Positions 1 to 7,772 are shown, numbered from the stretch's first letter. The stretch: DNA of 40,823 nt from Clostridia bacterium (GCA_017521365.1 JAFXCT010000088.1:1-40823), one strand, 5' to 3'. Numbers and translations are program-made. The notes: generated by a model not told the origin, from the sequence alone.

Positions 1-1
1 T

Positions 2-175
2 ATTACAATAGAAGATATGCTGAAGGTTGCCGAAAAAGCAGGTGTCAAAAAATCCGACGCTGTAAAAAGTATAGAGCAGGTAAGGACTTCCGTTTCAAAA
101 TGGGCGAATTTTGCCCGACAGACGGAAATGTCAGAACACAATATAAAAATGATACAATCAAATCTGAATTTATAA
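2..175 (+). CDS. HipA-family kinase (toxin), C-terminal fragment
   Basis: An open frame runs in from the window edge and ends at TAA 173-175, giving 57 residues that begin ITIEDMLKVAEKAGV. The motif order (ED-L-VA--AGVKK--A, then VR--VS-W--FA, then MSE--I--I---LNL) is that of the extreme C-terminus of HipA-type serine/threonine kinases, the toxins of hipBA-like modules. The start, ATP site and catalytic loop lie outside the window, so activity cannot be judged. No antitoxin gene follows on this side; in hipBA operons it normally precedes hipA. A different HipA-like gene lies at 34778-35689. The family call rests only on the tail pattern. Confidence 0.6.
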   Translation: MTIEDMLKVAEKAGVKKSDAVKSIEQVRTSVSKWANFARQTEMSEHNIKMIQSNLNL

Positions 176-230
176 TGCAAAGGTTTCTGTGAAATAAAAA
201 ACTCTGTTCTTTTATTTAAATTTGCGCTTC

Positions 231-263
231 GTACGTATTTTGTACGTGATTTGTACGTAATTA
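231..263. repeat. Three 11-bp direct repeats with GTACGT core
   Basis: GTACGTATTTT (231-241), GTACGTGATTT (242-252) and GTACGTAATTA (253-263) sit head to tail with a period of 11 bp, about one helical turn. The array lies between the hipA-like stop and a small ORF. The phasing suits a protein binding site, but the function is not known. Confidence 0.6.
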
Positions 264-279
264 TCCTTTACACTATATT

Positions 280-462
280 ATGCTTAAAGAAAAATTTTAC
301 GATAATAACCATATGTACGTTGCCGTACTTGAGAATGACACTTTTATTATTGCATATGAGGACGGCACAGCAACCGACCTCAACGGAAACCGCTATCAGC
401 TCATTTCCCACCTTGACGAAAACAACGAAACCGTAACCGACGGCTGTCAGCTTATTAAGTAA
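280..462 (+). CDS. Hypothetical small protein (60 aa)
   Basis: A 60-residue frame with a protein-like composition: mixed acidic and polar residues, a YVAVLENDTFIIAYEDG segment that looks like beta strands, and no low complexity. No Shine-Dalgarno sequence precedes the ATG at 280, nor the in-frame ATG at 313. No family is recognised. It lies alone between the hipA-like 3' end and the tRNA operon, just after the GTACGT repeats. It may be a remnant, a real small protein, or chance. Confidence 0.3.
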   Translation: MLKEKFYDNNHMYVAVLENDTFIIAYEDGTATDLNGNRYQLISHLDENNETVTDGCQLIK

Positions 463-524
463 CCACCGGCCCGTAAACATAATCTATACCAACAGCAAAA
501 ACCAACACGGTATTTATCGACTCG

Positions 525-548
525 TTTTGACTTGCATTTTGACTTGCA
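525..548. repeat. Tandem 12-bp direct repeat in a non-coding stretch
   Basis: TTTTGACTTGCA occurs twice in tandem (525-536, 537-548). Just downstream AAAGCGGATAAAAA and AAAGCAGATAAAAA form a second imperfect pair (about 559-591). Apart from these I see no gene in 463-620. Confidence 0.6.
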
Positions 549-620
549 TTTTTTGCACAAAGCGGATAAAAACAGCGTAAAGCAGATAAAAAACTATTTG
601 AAAAATCACTAAAAAACGCA

Positions 621-666
621 AAAGAAAAACGCTCACACTTGGCTATACAGAGCCGTTTGTGAGCGC
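621..666 (-). terminator. Terminator of the tRNA operon
   Basis: Read on the minus strand, GCGCTCACA pairs with TGTGAGCG around an inner GGCT/AGCC helix, followed by TTTTTCTTTT. It lies 10 nt past the 3' end of tRNA-Trp and should end the tRNA transcript. Confidence 0.75.
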
Positions 667-675
667 TTTTTATTT

Positions 676-751
676 TGGCAGGGGCAGAAGGACTTGAACC
701 CTCGGCACGCGGTTTTGGAGACCGCTGCTCTACCAACTGAGCTATACCCCT
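676..751 (-). tRNA. tRNA-Trp (anticodon CCA)
   Basis: A 76-nt cloverleaf on the minus strand. The acceptor AGGGGTA pairs with TGCCCCT, the anticodon stem GCGGT/ACCGC holds loop CTCCAAA (anticodon CCA), the T-loop is GGTTCAAGTCC, and the 3' CCA is encoded. It lies 9 nt downstream of the next tRNA, so the two are probably co-transcribed. Confidence 0.95.
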
Positions 752-760
752 ATATTAACT

Positions 761-837
761 TGGTGGGCCATCAGGGACTCGAACCCCGGACCAACCGGTT
801 ATGAGCCGGTTGCTCTAACCAACTGAGCTAATGGCCC
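761..837 (-). tRNA. tRNA with CAT anticodon, probably Ile2 (lysidine), possibly elongator Met
   Basis: A 77-nt cloverleaf on the minus strand. The acceptor GGGCCAT pairs with ATGGCCC, the anticodon stem ACCGG/CCGGT holds loop CTCATAA (anticodon CAT), and the CCA is encoded. The GGCTCATAACC anticodon arm is typical of the Firmicutes tRNA-Ile that TilS modifies to read AUA, but elongator Met cannot be excluded by eye. It is first in the two-tRNA operon. Confidence 0.9.
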
Positions 838-931
838 ATATGGCTGCGTTTTCAACAGCTTTTGAAGTATAGCAAAAATATAAGCTTTTGTCAAGTTTTT
901 TTTCAAAATTATATTTGCTTTTATAAGAATG

Positions 932-960
932 TTGCTTTTACGGCACATTGATGATAAAAT
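932..960 (+). promoter_or_regulatory. Sigma-A-type promoter of the 982 operon
   Basis: TTGCTT (932-937), a 17-bp spacer, then TAAAAT (955-960) with an extended TG at 952-953. It ends 21 bp before the first gene. Confidence 0.5.
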
Positions 961-981
961 AGCCGTGTGAGGTGATTTAAA

Positions 982-1902
982 ATGAAAACTAAAAAAATGA
1001 TTAACGTGTACACCGCCTTGTGGGCGGCGATTGCGGCAGCCTACGGACTGTGGATGGCAGTATTTATGAGCTGGGACCAGTATCCCTATATCATACCTAC
1101 TCAGGCGGATGCGCTTTTGCCGGCAGAGGAGTTTATTGCAAAATTTGACGGTATGCTTTATATGCCGCTTTTCCCCAATGCTGCGGCATTCTGGGTGTGG
1201 GTAATTGCTTCAACTGCGTTGCTTTTCTGCTACGCATTGTTTATCCGTAAAATTCTTTTTGCAGAAAAGCTTTCGAAGGCAACAACAGCTTTCTGTATGG
1301 TTAATCTTTTTGCGGGCTGTGCGTTTATTACCTGGTACGGCTTCCTCAGCTATCCGGAGCAGTTCGGCAATATTTTAACAGATGTTACCGCAAGTATGCT
1401 CGGCCTTAAATATCCTTGGGAATTCAAAATGTGGGGTGTTCTGGCTTCTCTTTCGATTTTTACGAACACGCTCTATATGTACCGCAAGAATAATTATCCG
1501 GGTAAGCTTGGCGTTATAGTAACATCTCTCGGCTGTGCCTCAATTTATATAACAGTAAATCTTCCGTCAGCAGGTACTGAGATTGTGATGACTCCCCGTT
1601 GTATAGGTCATTGGGCAACGGCGCTCATTTTTGCCTTCCTCGGTGCAGCAGGTGTCATAATTTTCCTTTTCCATAAGTGCAGACAGAAGGACAGGAAGTA
1701 TATAATTGCAACCGTTATTTTTGTTGCCATACTTCTTCTTATGCTTGCTCTGCTGGTTTTCGTCGGAAAGAGTGCTTTTATTGAAAACCTGCCTATGTGG
1801 GTTGCCTATGCGCTGCTGTTTATAATTAATTTCACATCCTTCTTTGATAAAAAAACCGAAACAAAAAAGGTGAAAGAAAAGAATACGGTTGGTACAAAAT
1901 GA
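982..1902 (+). CDS. Polytopic membrane protein, unknown function
   Basis: A 306-residue protein with about eight hydrophobic segments (near residues 8-29, 68-90, 103-121, 146-164, 175-192, 208-230, 240-262 and 268-286) and a Lys-rich cytoplasmic tail. No catalytic or transporter motif is recognised. The ATG follows GAGGTGA at a good distance. Its stop overlaps the ATG of the acetyltransferase gene, so the two are translationally coupled, and a short fucosidase gene follows. The operon suggests a role in handling a small metabolite or sugar, but nothing in this sequence names a substrate. Confidence 0.8.
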   Translation: MKTKKMINVYTALWAAIAAAYGLWMAVFMSWDQYPYIIPTQADALLPAEEFIAKFDGMLYMPLFPNAAAFWVWVIASTALLFCYALFIRKILFAEKLSKATTAFCMVNLFAGCAFITWYGFLSYPEQFGNILTDVTASMLGLKYPWEFKMWGVLASLSIFTNTLYMYRKNNYPGKLGVIVTSLGCASIYITVNLPSAGTEIVMTPRCIGHWATALIFAFLGAAGVIIFLFHKCRQKDRKYIIATVIFVAILLLMLALLVFVGKSAFIENLPMWVAYALLFIINFTSFFDKKTETKKVKEKNTVGTK

Positions 1903-2492
1903 AGCAAAAGCCTATGGATAACAAAACGTTGAAGTATTTTGCCCGTATGGCGGCTCAGGCCTACGTCAACGACCCCGTGCACAGCTACGTCACCAAGAGT
2001 GAAAAATTCAGAAAAAGATTCGTTTATCACTTTATGATTGAGCGTCTTGCAACGTCCAACCGTGAGGATATAGTTTATATTGATGAAGAAAAGCGCGGTA
2101 TATGCATCTGGCGAGAGGCTCATAACGAATACGGCGTTCTGGATTTTCTGATGTATCCCAATTGGGTTTTCCTGTGGCTCTATTGGCCGAAAACCCTTAA
2201 AACGCTTATGGCTTATTCTCACCTTGACGTTAAGGTTTTCCCCGAAAATACTTATATAATTTCGCCCGTTTTCGTTGCCCCCGAGCATCAGGGCAAGGGT
2301 ATTGCAACAAAGCTGATAAAGCAGGGGATAGAGGACCTTACCGCAAAGGGCTTTAAGCTCGGCCTTGAGGCGCAGGATAAGGAAAACGTGGCGTTTTACG
2401 AAAAGCTCGGTTTCAGAGTGATTAAGCACGATTACTGGAAAAAAGAGGGCATAGATAATTTTTATATGATGTATGCCCCCGAAGAGGAATAA
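1899..2492 (+). CDS. GNAT-family N-acetyltransferase
   Basis: A 197-residue GNAT protein. The acetyl-CoA pyrophosphate loop is VAPEHQGKGIATKLI (Q/R-x-x-G-x-G/A pattern), followed by the helix IEDLTAKGFKLGLEAQ and the motif B region NVAFYEKLGFRV. The N-terminal half, rich in Trp and aromatic residues, resembles unassigned GNATs. The ATG overlaps the preceding stop (ATGA). A second in-frame ATG lies five codons in. The next gene starts 1 nt after its stop. The acceptor is unknown. Confidence 0.85.
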   Translation: MKQKPMDNKTLKYFARMAAQAYVNDPVHSYVTKSEKFRKRFVYHFMIERLATSNREDIVYIDEEKRGICIWREAHNEYGVLDFLMYPNWVFLWLYWPKTLKTLMAYSHLDVKVFPENTYIISPVFVAPEHQGKGIATKLIKQGIEDLTAKGFKLGLEAQDKENVAFYEKLGFRVIKHDYWKKEGIDNFYMMYAPEEE

Positions 2493-2493
2493 T

Positions 2494-3501
2494 ATGAATA
2501 ACAGAGAATGGTTTAAATCCGCACAGTACGGAATGATGGCTCATTGGGGGCTTTATTCTGCGCTCGGCGGCGAGTACAAAGGCGGCAGGGTAAGGGACTA
2601 TGCCGAGTGGATTCAGAGCTGGCTTGCAATACCCAACGCCGAATATGAAAAATTAGCAAAGGTTTTCAATCCCATATATTTTAATGCGGAGGAATGGATT
2701 CGCCTTGCCAAGGACTGCGGAATGAAGTATTTCGTCTTCACCTCCAAGCACCACGACGGCTTTGCGATGTTCAAATCCAAGGCGGACAAGTTCAATATCG
2801 TCGATGCCACTCCCTTCGGCAGGGACGTTGTTGCCGAGCTTGGTGAGGCCTGCTATAAGCACGGGCTTGAATTCGGGCTCTACTATTCCCAGGAGCTGGA
2901 CTGGCACCACCCTCACGGCGGCGGTTACACCAACCTTTCGGGCTGCTCGGGCTCTTCGTGGGACAATAATTGGGACTTCCCCGACAGAAGCAAAAAGGAT
3001 TTTTCAATCTGCTTTGAGGAGAAAATAAAACCGCAGGTAAAGGAAATTCTAACGGGCTACGGTGACCTGTGCCTTATATGGTTTGACGTTCCGCACACAA
3101 TAACTCCCGAGCAGAGCCTTGAGCTCAACGCTCTTGTAAAGCAGTATCAGCCCGACTGCCTTATAAATTCAAGAATAGGCAACGGCGCTTACGATTACGT
3201 TTCTCTCGGCGATAACGAATACCCCGATGAATTTAAGCCGACAGAGAATACAGACCCCAACAGCCTTGACGGCTTCAAATATTCACCCTACGGTCTTTAC
3301 GAAACGGCAGGTACTCTCAATAGCTCGTGGGGCTTTAAGTATTACGACCAGAACTGGATTACCCCCGAAGAGATTGCACAGAGAAGAAAAAAGCTCAATT
3401 CGCTGGGTGTTAACTATCTGCTCAATATCGGCCCGGACGGGCTCGGCAGAATACCCTCGTTCTCGGTTGAAGCACTGAAAAAATCGGCAGAGCTTATGTG
3501 A
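2494..3501 (+). CDS. GH29-type alpha-L-fucosidase, short cytoplasmic form
   Basis: Glycoside hydrolase family 29 removes alpha-linked L-fucose from glycans with retention of configuration. Seen here are the N-terminal WFKSAQYGMMAHWGLYS, the barrel motif FVFTSKHHDGFAMF (about residues 73-86), LIWFDVP with D198 at the usual nucleophile position, and the ending YLLNIGPDGLGRIP. At 335 residues it is near the minimum for the catalytic barrel and lacks the C-terminal beta-sandwich common in the family. No signal peptide is present, so it should act on imported oligosaccharides. I chose the ATG at 2494 (GAGGAA upstream) over the longer frame, which overlaps the acetyltransferase. Confidence 0.85.
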   Translation: MNNREWFKSAQYGMMAHWGLYSALGGEYKGGRVRDYAEWIQSWLAIPNAEYEKLAKVFNPIYFNAEEWIRLAKDCGMKYFVFTSKHHDGFAMFKSKADKFNIVDATPFGRDVVAELGEACYKHGLEFGLYYSQELDWHHPHGGGYTNLSGCSGSSWDNNWDFPDRSKKDFSICFEEKIKPQVKEILTGYGDLCLIWFDVPHTITPEQSLELNALVKQYQPDCLINSRIGNGAYDYVSLGDNEYPDEFKPTENTDPNSLDGFKYSPYGLYETAGTLNSSWGFKYYDQNWITPEEIAQRRKKLNSLGVNYLLNIGPDGLGRIPSFSVEALKKSAELM

Positions 3502-3512
3502 TTTTTTGCTTT

Positions 3513-3578
3513 GCAACCGTGGGTTGACAGATTGCAAGCCGCTGTTTGGTGGTATGTAAGCTGTTGCTTTGCTATAAT
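3513..3578 (+). promoter_or_regulatory. Promoter with CAACC-N3-GGTTG palindrome before an XRE gene
   Basis: An extended -10 (TG at 3570-3571, TATAAT at 3573-3578) lies downstream of the inverted repeat CAACCGTGGGTTG (3514-3526). The same layout, with almost the same distance, stands before the related XRE gene at 9095. Autoregulation by the downstream repressor is inferred. Confidence 0.5.
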
Positions 3579-3629
3579 CGAGACAGCACAGGGGACTCCT
3601 TTGTGAAATATCTCAACGAGGTGAACAGA

Positions 3630-4601
3630 ATGATACTGGCTGACAAGATAATAAGACTGAGAAAGAAAAACGGTTGGTCGCAGGAAGAACTCGCAGAAAA
3701 AATGAATGTTTCAAGACAGGCTGTTTCAAAATGGGAGGGTGCACAGACTGTACCCGACCTTGAAAAAATACTGCAGCTTGGTGAACTGTTTGGCGTAACA
3801 ACGGACTATCTTTTAAAGGACGAAATTGAAAACGAGGAATTTAACGGCGTTAATAACGATTTGCTTGTAAAACGTGTTACAATGCAGGAGGCAAATGAAT
3901 ATATTGAACACAGAAAAAAAGCCTCTCTGCTGCTTGCGCTAGGCGTGTTCCTTTGTATTATGTCACCATCAGCGCTGATTGTGCTTTCCGCCGCTACGGT
4001 TTATTACAGCGTTTCAGAGGGCGTGGCTGTTTTGGCTGGTCTTGTTGCACTGTTGTTTATGGTGGCGGCTGCCGTTGGCATTTTCTGCTATTGCGGCTTC
4101 AGGCATGCTGCATTTTCTTACCTGAACGGTGAGTTTGAAACCGAGTACGGCGTTGTCGGTATGGTTAAAGAAAAGGATAAGCAGTTTACTCCCTTCGGCA
4201 TAGCAAGCAATATAATTGCAACCTGCCTTTGCATTATTTCTCCTGTGCCGTTGATTGCTTCTGCTTTTTTTGGCAACGAATTTGCGGTTTGTGTTTGCGT
4301 GGCTGTTCTGCTTCTGATTGTCGGTATAGCCGTTGCGCTGTTTATCATCGGTACCGTACGCAGCAACAGTATGCACCGTTTGCTCAAGGACAGAGAATTT
4401 TCCGCAGAGAAAAAGAAAAGCAGCGAGAAAGGCGGAAAACTGTCAGCAGCATATTGGCTGATTGCTACAGCGGTTTATCTGGCAACGAGCTTTATTGCAA
4501 ACGCGTGGGGAAAAACGTGGATAATATGGCCGATTGCCGGTGTGCTTTTCCCGGTGGTTTATATAATTGGTAATTCTGTGTTTAATAAGAAGAATAAATA
4601 A
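3630..4601 (+). CDS. XRE-family regulator with membrane-spanning C-terminus
   Basis: A 323-residue protein. Residues 1-65 form a Cro/C1-type helix-turn-helix (WSQEELAEKMNVSRQAVSKWEGAQ), with LFGVTTDYLLK closing the domain. After a linker come about six hydrophobic segments in two pairs plus a final pair. Such HTH-membrane proteins are common in Clostridia and are usually autoregulatory, perhaps sensing envelope stress; the signal is unknown. ATG 3630 is preceded by CGAGGTG and begins where the HTH homology begins, so the upstream in-frame extension is rejected. A related protein is encoded at 9095-9901. Confidence 0.85.
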   Translation: MILADKIIRLRKKNGWSQEELAEKMNVSRQAVSKWEGAQTVPDLEKILQLGELFGVTTDYLLKDEIENEEFNGVNNDLLVKRVTMQEANEYIEHRKKASLLLALGVFLCIMSPSALIVLSAATVYYSVSEGVAVLAGLVALLFMVAAAVGIFCYCGFRHAAFSYLNGEFETEYGVVGMVKEKDKQFTPFGIASNIIATCLCIISPVPLIASAFFGNEFAVCVCVAVLLLIVGIAVALFIIGTVRSNSMHRLLKDREFSAEKKKSSEKGGKLSAAYWLIATAVYLATSFIANAWGKTWIIWPIAGVLFPVVYIIGNSVFNKKNK

Positions 4602-4604
4602 AAA

Positions 4605-4650
4605 CAAGGTGGAGTGTGCCGGAAGCATACTTCACCTTGCTGTTTTTTTA
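4605..4650 (+). terminator. Intrinsic terminator
   Basis: CAAGGTGGAGTGTGC pairs with GCATACTTCACCTTG (two G-U wobbles) and is followed by CTGTTTTTTTA. It lies between convergent genes and also has an A-rich left flank, so it may serve both strands. Confidence 0.85.
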
Positions 4651-4655
4651 TCGTA

Positions 4656-5183
4656 TTATTTGAATGTTACAAGCTCGTTCAAATCTTTGCGCTTCTTTTC
4701 ACGCAGCTTGTCGTTTTCGCTTGCATAGCCGAGTGATATTACAAGCCTTACCGGGTCATTGAGTGAACAGATTTTGCGCAGCTCCTTATCGTCAAACCAG
4801 CCCAAAATGCAGGTTGAAAGCCCCTGTGCGGCGGCTTCTGCCGTGATGTAGGCGGACACAATGCCTATATCAATCGAGCGGTAGTCGTTGTGCTTTACCT
4901 TTGAGCCGACAGCGGCTGTTGAGTTGTACGGCTTTTCGGATATTACTATCATTACGGGCACGTCTGCGGTGAATTTGTTCATTCCCATTCCCTGCGTTGC
5001 CTTTGCAACAGCCTTGGCTGTTTCGCCCGTGCATACCGTCAGGTGGTAGGGCTGTGCGTTGCAGGCAGATGGTGCAAGCCGTGCCGAATTGATAACCGCA
5101 TCGAGCTTCTCTTTCTCAACCTGTCTTGCTGCATCATAGCTTCTGCAGGACTGTCTGTTGATTGCTATATCTGTAAAATTCAT
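4656..5183 (-). CDS. Nitroreductase-family FMN oxidoreductase
   Basis: A 175-residue member of the nitroreductase fold, FMN-dependent NAD(P)H oxidoreductases of broad substrate range. FMN-binding features are the N-terminal NRQSCRSYD, SARLAPSACNAQPYHLTV, and the C-terminal GWFDDKELRKIC with VISLGYA. The start ATG at 5183 follows GGGAGAG; a longer in-frame extension lacks a ribosome binding site. It is monocistronic and convergent with the XRE gene. The physiological substrate is unknown. Confidence 0.88.
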   Translation of the reverse strand: MNFTDIAINRQSCRSYDAARQVEKEKLDAVINSARLAPSACNAQPYHLTVCTGETAKAVAKATQGMGMNKFTADVPVMIVISEKPYNSTAAVGSKVKHNDYRSIDIGIVSAYITAEAAAQGLSTCILGWFDDKELRKICSLNDPVRLVISLGYASENDKLREKKRKDLNELVTFK

Positions 5184-5270
5184 TGTGAATCTCTCCCTAT
5201 ATTTCTTTATATACATTATTATACAGTCTAACAATTAAAAATTCAACATTTGTTTTTGTTTTTTTAGTCA

Positions 5271-5299
5271 TTGAAAACTTGGATTTTTTATGCTATAAT
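5271..5299 (+). promoter_or_regulatory. Promoter of the leader-rsgA transcript
   Basis: TTGAAA (5271-5276), 17-bp spacer, TATAAT (5294-5299), with an extended TG at 5291-5292. It is about 300 nt ahead of the rsgA reading frame, leaving a long leader. Confidence 0.75.
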
Positions 5300-5347
5300 A
5301 AATCAAAATATATCTGCAAAGGCAGATTCCGAAAGGAGAACAATTGT

Positions 5348-5380
5348 ATGATAGTTTTTTATGAGGTAATCGCATCTTAA
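5348..5380 (+). CDS. 10-codon leader peptide MIVFYEVIAS
   Basis: An AAAGGAG ribosome binding site is followed by ATG and ten codons ending in TAA, about 45 nt after the promoter. The frame codes MIVFYEVIAS. Downstream are two hairpins with T-tracts: CACAC/GTGTG at 5480-5495 with T-rich tail, and the strong stem at 5517-5557. A short well-translated ORF ahead of terminators is the classic layout of ribosome-dependent attenuation. The signal could be an antibiotic or slow translation, but neither is shown by the sequence. Confidence 0.5.
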   Translation: MIVFYEVIAS

Positions 5381-5516
5381 ACTGAATATGTGGTGCAAAC
5401 GATTATCGGGGCATATGCCTCTGTGTTGTTGTGCCGTTTTAAAGTAACCTTTCGTGAATACTATAACTTTCGGTTGTAGCACACTTTAGGGTGTGTTATT
5501 TTTATGCCTTAAATCA

Positions 5517-5563
5517 GCCGTAGAAAGTACCCACTAATGAGGGTTGCTTTCTACGGCATTTTT
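5517..5563 (+). terminator. Attenuator-like terminator ahead of rsgA
   Basis: GCCGTAGAAAG (5517-5527) pairs perfectly with CTTTCTACGGC (5547-5557), with inner ACCC/GGGT pairing, followed by ATTTTT. It lies between the leader peptide and the rsgA ribosome binding site, so read-through must be allowed for rsgA expression. Confidence 0.75.
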
Positions 5564-5606
5564 GCGCCCGTTTTGAGATGACAATTACAAAAAGGAGATG
5601 ATTAGT

Positions 5607-5741
5607 ATGATTTTATTTAAAGATATTATGGATTTAACTATGGAGGAAATTAACATTGGATTTGAAAAAATATGGCTTTATGCCACATATGATGCCGGAA
5701 GATATAAGTGGTATTCCTGCAAGAGTAACTGCAGTTCATAG
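5607..5741 (+). CDS. Possible upstream ORF overlapping the rsgA start
   Basis: AAAGGAGATGATTAGT precedes an ATG that opens a 44-codon frame ending at TAG 5739-5741. The rsgA TTG start at 5656 and its GGAGG site lie inside it in another frame. The better ribosome binding site belongs to this upstream ORF. It could couple or gate rsgA translation, or be the decayed start of an older gene. The peptide resembles nothing I know. Confidence 0.25.
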   Translation: MILFKDIMDLTMEEINIGFEKIWLYATYDAGRYKWYSCKSNCSS

Positions 5742-6714
5742 AGAACGATATGAATTAGTCTGTGAGTATGGTGAGATTTACGGTAGATTGAAAACAAAAG
5801 AATATTTTGTTGACTGTCAGACTTTTCCGACGACAGGTGATTTTGTGGTCATAGATTTTAACCCTGTTGGTGACAGCCTAATTCTTTTCACAATTCCACG
5901 TAAATCCTTTTTCTCAAGAAGAGACCCATCGCCCGGACGTGGTGAACAGGCAGTTGCATCGAATTTTGATTATGTGTTCATTATGCAATCTCTGAATCAG
6001 GATTTTAATACCAAACGGCTGGAACGCTATCTTACCTTGGGATGGCAATCTGGTGCTATACCGATTGTTGTGTTAACAAAAGCGGATTTATAGGATGATA
6101 TTGATAAATACATCCATACCGTTCAGAAAATTGCAACAGGAGTGCCTGTGCACGCTGTCAGTTCTAAAAGCGGACTCGGTATTGCAGACTTGTCTTGCTA
6201 TATGATAACGGGAAAGACTATTGTGCTGCTTGGCTCGTCCGGTGTCGGTAAATCAAGTCTTTTGAATGCTTTGGCTGGTGAAGAGATAATGGCTGTTAAC
6301 AGTATTCGTGAAGACGACAGCAAAGGTAGACATACAACGACCCATAGGCAACTCATTATGTTGAAAAACGGCGTTATGGTTATCGATACCCCTGGATTGC
6401 GAGAACTTGGAATGTGGGATGTTTCTATTGGTCTGGATGAAGCATTTAGTGATGTGGAACAGTTTTTAGGCAAATGCAAGTTTACCGATTGCAGACACGA
6501 TGTTGAGCCAGGCTGTGCAATCAGGTCTGCTATTTTAAAAGGTGAACTATCTATTGAACGTTGGGAGAGTTACCTGAATCTTAAAAATGAGGCAATATTT
6601 GCAGATGACAAAGGAGCTTTTTTGAGACAAAAACAGCAGAGAAATAAAGAAATAGCAAAAATGAACAAACAAATCAAAGCAGTTGACAGAAAACTTAGAG
6701 GTGAGAAAAAATGA
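5656..6714 (+). pseudogene. rsgA: rsgA (ribosome-dependent GTPase) interrupted by an in-frame TAG
   Basis: RsgA is a circularly permuted GTPase that aids maturation of the 30S subunit. The frame opens at TTG 5656 (GGAGG 10 nt upstream) with an OB-fold N-terminus, reaches the G4 motif LTKADL, then hits TAG at 6091-6093 (codon 146). The same frame continues without shift: DDIDKYIHT, G5-like SSKSG, P-loop GSSGVGKSS (from codon 193), DTPG, and the zinc site CKFTDC-H-----GC. The full 352 codons match the family length. With standard termination only an OB domain plus G4 would be made. A nonsense mutation is the simplest reading; suppression or sequencing error are alternatives. The block is more AT-rich than its neighbours and the next gene overlaps its stop. 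Confidence 0.85.
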
Positions 6715-7709
6715 ATTCTTATAATGAAATAATATCCGCAGAAAGTGTAATGCTTTATCTCATAAAAGATAATTTTAATTTAAAAGTGTCTGATATAGAG
6801 CTTCTCGATAAGCATTTTGGGACAGAGCTTTATTTAATTAACACAAATGCAGGCAAATACATAGTTAAGGTTTTGCCGTTGTATATGGAAAACGTAAAAA
6901 ACGAAGGTGAACTCACCGAATATCTTTATAATCACGGACTTAAAGTTGCAAGGTTTCTGAAAAGCAAAAATGATACTTATGTCGTAAAAAACAATGAGTT
7001 TCAGCTTACCGTTCAGCAGTTTATTGAGGGTGACTCTCTATCGGTGAATACTGCACCGGACTGGTTTATAAGCAAATCAGCAGATTTTCTTGGAGATACC
7101 GTATTATTACTGAAAGATTATGAGGGGTTATCGTTACGATTTGGCAAGGACTTCTTTTCAACTAAAACTGTTTACAGAAAAATATGGCAATATAAAAAAG
7201 AACTTGTTAAAGCGAAAAAAGCAAAAGAAATAAACATAGTTCCTATTTGGGAAGAACAAATCCGACATCTCAAGAGAATTTCAAAATTCCGTATCGACGC
7301 TGAAAAACTGACATACGCCAATTCACAGGGCGATTATCACATAGGTCAGGCTATCATAAATAACAATGATTTTACTGTTGTAGATTGGAGTTCAGCGTGT
7401 AGGTTGCCGATTGGTTTGGATGTAATAACCTCTTATGTTTTTTCAAGTCCCACCTGTGCTGAGGGTGAAATTGATGCGGATGGGCTGAAAAAACATATCA
7501 GGCAATTTACAGAAAAGTTTCCGTTAACCGAGTATGATATAAAAGCAATGCCGTATGTTCTGTATTTTTGGCACTGTATGTGTAACTACCGACCTGATGA
7601 GCTTGCCGATATGCCAGACAGTTATAAAGCCATTGCGAAACTCATAAACAACTTTTTGAATTGGCTTTATGACAATGTTGAAGAATTGTCGAAAAAACTA
7701 ACTGAATAA
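6711..7709 (+). CDS. APH/choline-kinase-fold phosphotransferase
   Basis: A 332-residue protein of the aminoglycoside phosphotransferase-like kinase superfamily. K53 in YIVKVL fits the ATP-binding lysine. The catalytic loop is SQGDYHIGQA with D208, a variant of HGDxxxxN in which the His is Gln and the Asn is Gln. VVDWSS (D225) is the metal-binding Asp motif. The substrate cannot be named: homoserine kinase-like, CotS-like and drug kinases share this fold. Its ATG overlaps the rsgA stop (ATGA), so it belongs to the same leader-controlled, AT-rich transcript. Being with rsgA behind an attenuator makes a ribosome- or antibiotic-linked role conceivable, but this is inference. Confidence 0.75.
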   Translation: MNSYNEIISAESVMLYLIKDNFNLKVSDIELLDKHFGTELYLINTNAGKYIVKVLPLYMENVKNEGELTEYLYNHGLKVARFLKSKNDTYVVKNNEFQLTVQQFIEGDSLSVNTAPDWFISKSADFLGDTVLLLKDYEGLSLRFGKDFFSTKTVYRKIWQYKKELVKAKKAKEINIVPIWEEQIRHLKRISKFRIDAEKLTYANSQGDYHIGQAIINNNDFTVVDWSSACRLPIGLDVITSYVFSSPTCAEGEIDADGLKKHIRQFTEKFPLTEYDIKAMPYVLYFWHCMCNYRPDELADMPDSYKAIAKLINNFLNWLYDNVEELSKKLTE

Positions 7710-7763
7710 ATCAAATTGCCCCATTAAGATTACAGATATACAGTTTAATTTTTATAAATTGTA

Positions 7764-7772
7764 TGTTATAAT
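7764..7772 (+). promoter_or_regulatory. Extended -10 element before the secreted protein gene
   Basis: TGTTATAAT (TG 7764-7765, TATAAT 7767-7772) lies about 35 bp upstream of the start. No good -35 is seen. Confidence 0.4.

Noticed and set aside
455-736. 93-codon open frame on the minus strand
   Set aside because: It runs through tRNA-Trp and its terminator; the start of the peptide is the well-known translation artefact of a tRNA gene.
6091-6093. TAG in rsgA as pyrrolysine or selenocysteine recoding
   Set aside because: RsgA has no such residue, UAG is not selenocysteine, and no recoding element or pyl gene is visible here. Nonsense mutation is simpler.
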